From: Uloborus plumipes
Taxonomy: Eukaryota; Arthropoda; Arachnida; Araneae; Uloboridae
Direction of reading: 5' to 3'
Assembly: GCA_038373865.1 (NCBI GenBank)
Contig: JAXGGA010004479.1
Span: 23,941-87,940, forward strand
DNA length: 64,000 bases
The position numbers and the translations under genes are program-made. Shown here piece by piece: positions 10,492-19,600 of this stretch. The notes beneath the pieces were generated by a model, which worked only from the letters and a program-made list of their open reading frames with translations, was not told where the DNA came from and made no database searches. Every line of letters starts with the position of its first letter. Within the stretch, counting starts at the first letter, position 1.

Positions 10492-11446
10492 TATCCCTAG
10501 CAGCATAATCTCATCGGCCGATGATCGGCCATTCATCGAAACCCGATGAAATTCTCATCGGCCGGTGATCGGATTTCGATGAGTTTTCATCGGGAATTGC
10601 TCCAATATGTCTCATCGGCCAATCAGTATCCGAGCAGCAAAATCCGATGAGTTTACGATGAGATTTGGAGCAATTTACGAGCAGTGCAGTCCCGTGCCGA
10701 TGAATTTAGGATCAATTTTGGATGAAAATACGATGAGAGTTGGATCAATATACGAGCAGTGTAGTTCCGTGGCGATAAATTTTGGATCAAAATACGATGA
10801 GAGTTGGATCAATTTAAAGAAAAAAGAGAAAATAAGAAAAAAGAGCGCAGTTTAGTTCCGTGGCAGTGAATTTTGGAACCTCTTTTTTATTTCCCCCAAC
10901 CGTTTGCGACTGGCCAACTCCAGCATCGAACCCGAGTTATCGGCGCGGAAAGCCGACGCTCTACCACCACGCTACCAAGTCTACGAATAATGAGACCGAC
11001 ACTGCATATATAACAAAAATTTAAGATTGGGAAAATTTTCATCAGAAAATTTGATCTTTACTACCTCTTTACGATGAAATCTGCAGCTTGGGATATTTTC
11101 ATCGGGAAATTTGATTGGAAGTATATAGTTTTCCAATAACACATAGCTCGGTTAATTTTCATCGGGAAATTTGATCGGAAGGATATCGTTTTTCGATGGA
11201 ATTTTGCTCATCTTATTTTCATCGGGAAAGTTGATCGGAAGGATATCATTTTCCGATGGAATTTTGCTCATCTTATTTTCATCGGGAAAGTTGATCCGAA
11301 AGATATCGCTTTCCGATGAAAAGTAGCTCATCGAAAACCGTGCTCGGATACTGATCGGAACGATGTCGTCATGCGTTACGGGATCAGTTTACGAGGAGTT
11401 AGTTGATCGGCCGAGCAAAATCCGATGAGTTGATGCTACTTGGGTA
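10492..11446. mobile_element. TA-flanked composite element, copy B (nested)
   Basis: 955 bp copy of the family at 3247, same orientation and about 95% identical by eye, with TA at both borders. It includes the antisense tRNA-like module (10906-10979) and a shortened 60 bp tandem array. It sits inside the loop of the foldback element at 10362-11614, so it inserted later. Confidence 0.88.
10906..10979 (-). repeat. tRNA-like module, second copy
   Basis: Same module as at 3659-3732. Compensating changes relative to copy A (TCAGCG/CCAACG there, TCGGCG/CCGACG here) restore a perfect 5 bp anticodon stem, so copy B is closer to the ancestral tRNA-like fold. Confidence 0.5.
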
Positions 11447-11739
11447 TGGCACCCTAAAGGCACCCCTAACACTATGGCACCCCTAAATCACACGGAGCCA
11501 AATGGCCCCTTCAAAGTGCCAAGAGAGCCAAGTGGTACCCTTCAGGTGGTGCCGCTGATGTTACAACTTTTTCACCCTTAAAGGTACCGATTGCAACCTT
11601 CAGTTTTAACAGTGCAGGCAGTGTCGTAATACTGTGGTTATGACATGAGTAGCCTTAACAATGCTTACAGGTTAGGCTTGCAGCAACTATAGATGCGCAA
11701 AATCATCTTGTCCAAGCTGTATGATTATTGGGATATAAT

Positions 11740-11835
11740 TAACTGTAGTTATTTTAAATGCACAAATGAATAAAATGCTCACGCAGATGAAGTCATTTCA
11801 GGACATAGTTTACCTTAGTTTAAAGCAGTAAGTAA
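11740..11835. repeat. Diverged ~95 bp tandem-repeat unit (middle remnant)
   Basis: Contains GCACAAATGAATAAAATGC and GACATAGTTTACCTTAGTTT, matching units at 24525-24760. Confidence 0.55.
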
Positions 11836-11892
11836 CCGCCCCTAAGCCAGGGCTAAGGCAGAAGCATGCAATATCTCGCCAAATCTGCTATT

Positions 11893-12122
11893 CCATCCAT
11901 TTACTGCAGTTTCGTGCTTATTATGCACTCATCAGCATGGAGTAGGAACGAGTTGTACCGTACCAATGTACGGTCTCTCACTGGTGTTCTAATTTCACAT
12001 TAGCTACCAGTTTTTTTTCGGTTCTCTTTGCTCTATAAGAGGATTTCTGCCTCGAACCCTGTTACTTTCCTATGCCATGCTGATGAGTGCATAATAAGCA
12101 CGAAACTGCAGTCCATCGATGG
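11893..12122. repeat. Inverted-repeat element related to 52778-52925
   Basis: CTGCAGTTTCGTGCTTATTA plus TGCACTCATCAGCATGG on the left pairs with CCATGCTGATGAGTGCA plus TAATAAGCACGAAACTGCAG on the right, around a 125-base loop. The loop and right arm (GGTGTTCTAATTTCACATTA, CTCTATAAGAGGATTTCTGC) recur in diverged form at 52778-52925. Confidence 0.8.
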
Positions 12123-12258
12123 AATAACCGAGTTGGCGGTGTACTGCATTAACTTAGTTGTTTAAATGAACGAATTAATACACTGGCGGAAAAAAGAATC
12201 CCAACACCAAGAAAAATTTACTGTAGAGTAATGAAATTTGGGGAATGCAATTGTCTAG

Positions 12259-14557
12259 TTAACATATTAACTAATAAACCATACACCTCACATTACCAAA
12301 CCTCACCTCCCCATCATATCCCATATCCCAACATAACCAAACACTCTTTATACCACCCTCCAAAATCCTTCCTCATCCTCTATCATCCAACATACCACCT
12401 TATCTCCATACCAAATATTACATTCTAACCATCAATAATCCAATAATATACCACACTTCCTACCAATATCATATTCATCATCACTCTTATCCACCCATCA
12501 CACCACTAACACCAATTCTCCCTCCATTATCAAAATCTTACCATTACCCATACCTCCACATACTCTCCCAATCTAACCCTCCTCTCATATCTTTCTCTCT
12601 AACATTAATTCCCCTCCAATCCATACACCATCCTTTATACACATTAACCCAACCCTCATCTCCCCAAAACCTACTATCTAAATTTCACCCCCCTCCATCC
12701 ATCATACTACTTCCCAATACCTCTCCCACCACCTTATATCTACTATATAACTTCTACTCCTCAATTCATCTTCTTACCATTCCAAAATCCCACACACCTC
12801 CCCATTCCACCAACTCCAATAAAACCACCCCCAACCCCCTCAACCACTCACCTATCTAATATATTCCCCATCTACTTCCCCTTCCATTAAATCCTACCAT
12901 TCCACCTTAACCTTATATTACTTCTATACAATCCTACCCCTAAAAACCTAACAATTTACCCTCTTACCCCATCCTACTCCATACCTCTCTCATCCTACCT
13001 CATCTCCCTCTACTCCTCAACTTCTCAAACAACACCTATATCCTATTCTCACTTCCACTCAAACAATCTTACTACCCACAATCCACTAACCACCACCATC
13101 ATTATTCCCCAACCCCCCTAAAAATCCCACACCTCCCATCCCCACAACATACTCCCAAATACCTCACTAAACCCACTATCTCCAATCAACCATTACAAAT
13201 ACCACAACCCCATACACAATCACCCATCCTCCAACTACCAAACCCCCCCCTACTACCCACATCAACCCCTACTCAACCCACCCTAAAACCATAACAACTA
13301 ATACCTTCCCATCTACCAACCTCCCAAACCACATACAAAACCTATACACCCCCTCACACCCAAATAAACACACCCACCTAAAACAATCAAATTCACAAAA
13401 AATCATAACCACCACAACCCCACCCCCATAACCAACACTCCACAACAACTCCAAAACCTCCTCATAACACCACACTAACCCTACACCACCACATACCATC
13501 ACCAAACACACAAACACCATAAAAAACCCCCATAACCCTACACCCACACACAACTACCCAACCCTCCAACCCATAACACTCACCACCCTACCCCACTCTA
13601 CATAACTACACACACCCACCATACAACCACAACACCCCCACACCCAATACCAAACAACAAACTACATCACCCAACAATTACCAACTCACCACAAACACCA
13701 CTCCTACCTTACACCCCCCCATTACCAACACCCATCAACCCAATACCACCCCTCACCCCTACCCTTACCCACCCAACTATTCCAAAACACCCCAAATACT
13801 CCACACCCACCACCTATACAACCACCCCTCCTACCCCATTCCACCCCAACCCTTCAACTCACTCTCACACCTCAACACATTACCACACTCAACCAAACAC
13901 CAACCCCCACCCCCTCCCCAACAAACCAACCCTAACCACAAACCCAACATATCAATATCCCCAACCCATCCCAAACCACTCACCAATCCACAACAACCTT
14001 CAACAACCCCCCCAACCTCCCCCCACACCAACATATCCCACATAAAACCACAATCCACCTCAAACCTACAAACCCTTCAACACTCCCACCCTAAATACAA
14101 CACCCACACTCACTCAAAAACCCATACAAAAACACCTACAACCATCACCCTTTCCACTACCACACAACCTATACACATATACCCCATGACTAATTTCCTC
14201 CCTCCCCCCCCCACCCCGATATTCACTCAAATTCTAACTAACATCCATACCCAAACTCAACAAACCCACCCTTTATTCAATCATTCCCATTAATACAATC
14301 AAAATACACAAAATCTCAATAAATCCATCACCCTACACCCATACCCCACTCACCACTCTCTCACCACAACCACACATTATACTAATCACCATACCCGTAC
14401 CTACATCTCAACCACCCAATAAACTCAAACCAAAACACAAACCCACAACCCCATAAAACACACTAACTACCCCCCAAAACCAATCCCACACCATAGCTTC
14501 CCCAAACAAAAATCCCTCCATCTACCCACCATATACACTCAACCCCACCCCCAACCC

Positions 14558-14599
<42 letters not shown>

Positions 14600-14666
14600 C
14601 CCATTCACAACCACTCCACACACCCTCCCCCCCCCCAACAACCCCCACCCCCACCCCCCCCATACA
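12259..14666. other. G-free (strand-asymmetric A/C/T) tract
   Basis: The + strand has no G from 12259 to 14187 (1929 bases) and only four (14188, 14218, 14397, 14496) before 14667. C is roughly 45%, far above the flanks, so simple G-to-A conversion of ordinary sequence cannot explain it. Composition drifts from T/C/A to C/A and ends near a pure C run. No repeat period is visible. Long open frames on the - strand (rich in Gly, Val, Trp) are by-products of the composition. It could be a real asymmetric sequence or a sequencing/assembly artefact; I cannot decide. Confidence 0.95.
14559..14597. repeat. Poly-C run of 39
   Basis: Uninterrupted C homopolymer at the right side of the G-free tract, followed by several further C runs up to 14660. 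Confidence 0.98.
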
Positions 14667-14676
14667 GCAGAACAAC

Positions 14677-14699
14677 TTTCCTCTTCTTCCTTCTTGACC
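14677..14699 (-). other. Polypurine tract candidate next to the G-free tract
   Basis: On the - strand AAGAAGGAAGAAGAGGAAAG lies immediately before the G-free tract. It would be suitable as a plus-strand primer just ahead of a 3' LTR, which is exactly where the anomalous tract begins. Confidence 0.3.
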
Positions 14700-15743
14700 T
14701 GATCATGTTTACTTTGACACCGACACATTTACATGACCTCCTCTCTGTGAGAAATTTTTTTATACAACACCCTCGCTTATTTCCAAATGAAGACTGCTCC
14801 AGATTTCCAATGACGCCCAAGATATGCTTGATTTAGATGAGGTACCAACAAAGTCAAATGCAAATAGATAACAAAAAATTGCCGAAACCAAAAACAATTT
14901 TGAAGACCAAAATGAACGGATGAGTACTCAAAATTTTGTAAGCCCGAATACGTACCATAACACCAAAAAATGCCAAAATGGGGAAAACCTAAAAAAAACT
15001 GTTGACTAGTGCATGCACATTTTTCAAAGGGACTACATAAACCTGAACGCCACTGAAAATCTTCCACTTTCTGAACTAACCCTTTCCTACAAATTTCTCA
15101 CCACATTGTAAGATTCCACTGCTGATTTGTCACAGAGATCCGAAACAAAAAAAATTATTTACATTCCTTCGCCTTACAAGATAACTTTATCCTCTGTACA
15201 CACATGTCTCTGAACTTATATACACAGATGCTCTATTCTAACAGATCACAAACAAAATTGGCATCCACATGACTTGTACACAGTTTGTGCACCCATACAC
15301 AAAACAAACAAAGGAAACACAGAAAAACTTCTTCCTTAAAACTCACGAGGATGCTGCCATGAACACAAAGACTCCTGTACAAACCCTGACATGCGGGATC
15401 CAACAAATGGCACAAGACCCCGATCAGCCTTGCTCAACACCACCCAAGGACAAGAAACGACTTTGTGTTTCTCCAGCAAAGAACACCAACATACATTCGA
15501 TTTAGCAAACTTCTAAATCCTCTGAAACTAAAAAAAGATTTTCCCTAATCAAAAATTTGTGCAAAAATCTACCTCTAGACAACATGACGAGCACCAGATG
15601 AACTCGAACACTCCACTGCATGATGGCGACAGGGATGAATTCACACTTCACCGACCTACTTTCTCTTAAACATAGCAATAAAACAACAATTAAATAGATC
15701 AGAGAAAAACAATATATACAAAACATTTTAAAAAGTCACTTTA

Positions 15744-15768
15744 GTCCTTTTTCTTTTTCTTTTTCTCC
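15744..15768 (-). other. Polypurine tract candidate after pol
   Basis: On the - strand GGAGAAAAAG repeated as GAAAAAGAAAAAGGA forms a 25-base purine run downstream of pol. Alternative candidate to 14677-14699. Confidence 0.35.
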
Positions 15769-16255
15769 ATAACTCTCGTGCTCCGACAAAAGGATAGATG
15801 ACTGCCGGTGCTTCCAGTCCGATGAATGAATCACTCACAACCTTCAACGACCCCTTGCATCCTGGACTCTCGAGGAACTCGACGAAACACCGATCTCCCG
15901 GCGATGCTCCCATCGACGATGCTGCTGACGGTGGACCCCTCGCAGGTGACTCAACGGCCAAGATGTTTCAAGGATCACCACTTCGATGAAGGACACTGCA
16001 GTAGACTTGTCCAGCAGGCGGGTTTAGCCAATTGCCCTAACCCGAAAACCACGAACAGAAGCACGTCCAGCTCTGGACACAAAGATCCACGATGACCAGC
16101 AAACTCGGCGCGGACGAAGATCACCCATGATGACAGGCACAGATTCATGCAAGTCCAGAAGAAGCAGCAATCTTATGTCACAGGAACGGAAGTCAGAAGG
16201 GCTGATCAATGAGCGATCCCCTCACAGATAACTGGAAGACAGGCGGTCTGCTCCC

Positions 16256-16621
16256 TTAGTTTCTTCTTAATCGTAGCGAATACGGCGACCTCCTTCCACC
16301 AGAAGTTTCGTGACGACGCTTTTCCTCCCTCGCTGAAGACCTCGCAGCTGGCACTTCCGCACAGGATCCGGAGTTCTCCGCGTCAGCAGCTCCAACAGAA
16401 TCAATGTCCACCACTTCAGGCACGTCGGTCGGATGATGCGGCGAAACCTCGGCAACACTCTCTCCAACTCGCTCCATGGCAGCTTTGAGCTCTTGCCTTC
16501 TTTTGTGAATCCTTACCAACCGATTCACATGGACCTTAGTGACAGGTGCACATTTGTTATTTAATGTCTGGATTAGCACCAAAACTGGAGAAACCCTTCT
16601 TTTGCAAAAAAAAAGGTCCAC
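16256..16621 (-). pseudogene. Out-of-frame C-terminal end of the retroelement Pol
   Basis: This frame overlaps the end of the long pol frame and continues the integrase C-terminal region. HVNRLVRIHKRR is the typical basic segment following the GPF motif found near the end of the upstream frame (SGPFFLQKK). The switch coincides with an A run of 9 at about 16605-16613 on the + strand. The remaining ~70 residues are low-complexity, charged and end in RRSPYSLRLRRN. Read together, Pol was one frame now split by a 1-base homopolymer change, either real decay or sequencing error. Confidence 0.75.
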
Positions 16622-19600
16622 TTAAGGATGGGTTAAATTTGTTCTTAGAACGAAGGTACACCACATCTCCTTGTTTGATGTCAGATGGTTTACAATGTGA
16701 GTTATGTTTCTGATTATGTGCCAATTTCTTACCCACAGAATTCTGGTAAACCTGACGATAGATAAATTGAAGTTGCTCTAAGATTTTATGCAACTCAAAA
16801 GCCGAATCAAGAGACGGATTAATATTAAAATTTACAACGTCAGTGATCAAAGACAATTCTCTACCAAAGTGAATTAAATTAGGAGAGAACTCTACAGTCG
16901 AGTGAGTGGACGCATTATAACATGCTTTATGTATGTCGACGGCATAGTCAAAATCTAGACCAGATGCTAGTAAGGATTTAACTGAATTTTTTAAACTTAA
17001 ATTCACTCTTTCACTCAAAGTATTTGCCTGGGGATTACCACTTGTTGTGTGTCGTAATTGTATGTTAAATAGCTGATTAAACTTAGCAAAAAGTTCACAG
17101 TTAAACTGTCGACCAAGATCAGTCAGGACCAATTCGGGTCTGCCAAACAACGTCACATACTTAAAGAAAGATTTTGCCACGGACACGGCAGTAATATTAT
17201 TCAAAACATACAATTCCAGATGTCTAGAAAAGGCATCTATGACCGTTAAAATGTACTTGTTATTACTAAAAGGACCAACGATATCCAATGTCACCAATTG
17301 GTTACACTTAAATGGTGAAAAAGTTTCCTGCAGTTGAGCTTTTCTTATTCTATGCGGTTTAGTCTCAATGCATCTAATGCAACTAGCACAAAAATTTAAG
17401 CAGTCAACATACATTTTGTCCCAATATAGATTTTTAGAAAGAAAATCATATGTTTTGGCTATACCAAAATGAGAATGATGAGCAATGTGTAATGCTTTAG
17501 GTTTCAACGAATCAGGTACGACAATTTTTAAATTTTCCTGATCATTCTCTGACAAACTATCTTTACAAAACATTAGAAGCTGAGTATCGGGATGAATACA
17601 AAATTTTCTATGTTTGTCTGAAACCACACGATTTAAAATGTTATTATATATAAAAGATAACTTCCTATCCCTTAATTGCTCTTTAAGAAAAGTCGAATTC
17701 GTGATCTCCAACAATGCATCTGTTTCTTCGTGAATGAAATTTAACACGTTTACACATTGCTTTAACAAGTTACCAGAACTCTGCACATGTATACAATTTA
17801 CATTTTTATCACAACCAATAGCATCACCACACTTCCTAGAACTTTCATTATATACCTCAACTATATCAGGTAAGAATTCTTCCTCCTGATCTGAAGTATT
17901 TATCACCGGATTAATTTGTTTGTCGTTTAAAAGTGATGGATCACATGTGATATCCACCTGATTTTTAGACATATCTGTTCTCGAGAGCATATCAGCAAAA
18001 GAATTATTTGGTCCCGGTAAATGCAAAAAAGAAAAATTATACTGTGAAAGTGTCATTAGCCATCGAGTTGTTAACGATGCCGGGGACGATGTTTTCTTAT
18101 ATTCTTTCAGGCTCTTGGCATCACTCAGTAAATAAACATGACGATTAAAAATATATGACTTGAATGCTTCAAAAGTCTTGACAATGGCCATCAATTCCAA
18201 CTTGATTGCTGGATATCTAGTTTCTGCTGGCGACAACAATTTTGAGAAAAATGATATGGGTATGAACAGTCCCTGTTTTTTTTGTAACAGCACACCACTG
18301 ATTGCTAGACCACTTGCGTCAGTATTTATGTAGAATTGTTCATTCCAATTAGGTTGCACAATGTACGGATTATTGAAAAAAATCTTCTGTAGTTGTTGAA
18401 AACACTCATTTATCTCATCAGTCCATTTAAAAATAGCTTTCGGATGAGTCAGCTGATTCAACGGATGAATCCAGTCCGAAAATTTCGGAATCAAAGTTCT
18501 ATAGTACGAACATATTCCAATGAAGCGTTTCACTTGCTTCTTGGTTTTTGGAGGAGGAAAAGACGTGATTTTAATGATGTTAGACGAAATGGGCAATACC
18601 TTATTTTGAGAAATTTGGAAACCCAGATAATCTATTTTGTCCAAAAAAAATTGGCATTTCCTCGCTGACAATGTCATATTGAATTCAGTGAGAACAGCAA
18701 AAAGTCTCTCCAATTTAGATTGCATTTCTGAAAAACTGTTGGCGGCAACCACCAAATCGTCCAAGTAACAAAATATTCCATCCATATTAGTTTGTTCGCA
18801 TATTGTGTCTGAATAGTTCTGCATAATTGAAGCGCCGTTAGATACACCAAATGGAATTCTAGAATATGCATACGTTCCCCACGGTGTTGCAAATGAAAAT
18901 CTGTCCCGATATTCCTGTGGCAACTCTATTTGATGGTATGCAGCATGTAAGTCCAACGTTGAAAAATATTTGTATGCCGACAACGAGTTAATTAGGGATT
19001 GTATGCGCGGTAACGGGTAAGAAGAATGAACTATAGTGGAATTCAACAGCCGGAGATCTAGGGCCAACCTATACTTCTGAATTTCAGATCCTTCAGAGCG
19101 TTTCTTCACCAGCAACATTGGACATCCATATGCGCTGAGAACCCTTGAGATGACGCCTGCTTCCTGCAATTGACTCAGCTGATTCTTATCTTCTTGCTGA
19201 AGACTTTGAGGTATCGGGAAAGGAAGAGATTTAATCGGGAAATCATGCGTAAATTGAAAATCCACTCTAATTTTGTCCGAATGCCCCAACGAGTTCAAAG
19301 ATCCGGAAAAACATTGTGTATTTCTTTTTAGTAATTCTTGCATTGTCCGTATTTGATTTTCGTCTAGATGATCCAATTTAAAATTTGAAATGTTGAATTC
19401 CCTTTCTCGTAATGTTAACACTTCCTCCGATGCTTGAATAGAATTGATGACATGTTGCACCGAATTTTCTTTTATTTCCTTAATATGCTCAATTTTGGCT
19501 AAGTGACCCATCACCATATTTTTATTTAGATGAAGTGTTTGTGACGAAGTATTTTGTACGTATAAAAAAAAAGAATTGTTTTTGCATGACTGAACTTTAG

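Larger units (their letters stand above)
10362..11614. mobile_element. Foldback element interrupted by a nested insertion
   Basis: Left arm begins CACTGTTAAAACTGAAGG and continues TTGCAATCGGCACC; the right arm ends with the reverse complement (CCTTCAGTTTTAACAGTG). Both arms carry repeated GGTGCC/GGCACC words (for example TTTGAAGGTGCCATTTGGCT). Without the 955 bp insertion at 10492-11446 the element is only about 298 bp. Confidence 0.8.
14667..16255 (-). other. Downstream part of the retroelement, possible broken third ORF
   Basis: Normal base composition returns abruptly at 14667. Reading on the - strand from the end of pol, the region holds several short open frames. One at 15502-15726 starts with a strongly hydrophobic leader (MFCIYCFSLIYLIVVLLLCL). 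Cysteine-containing frames follow in shifting phases down to about 15233. This position would suit an envelope-like or other third gene, but I recognise no diagnostic motif. A second 3' LTR matching 22965 onward was not found. Confidence 0.3.

Noticed and set aside
13269..14820. Gly/Val/Trp-rich open frames on the - strand
   Set aside because: They arise because a strand without C in the complement lacks stop-forming bases in some frames; no domain, splice sites or normal codon use.
15798..16209. Overlapping open frames on both strands downstream of pol
   Set aside because: Higher-GC retroelement sequence gives longer chance frames; none has a recognisable motif and they overlap one another.
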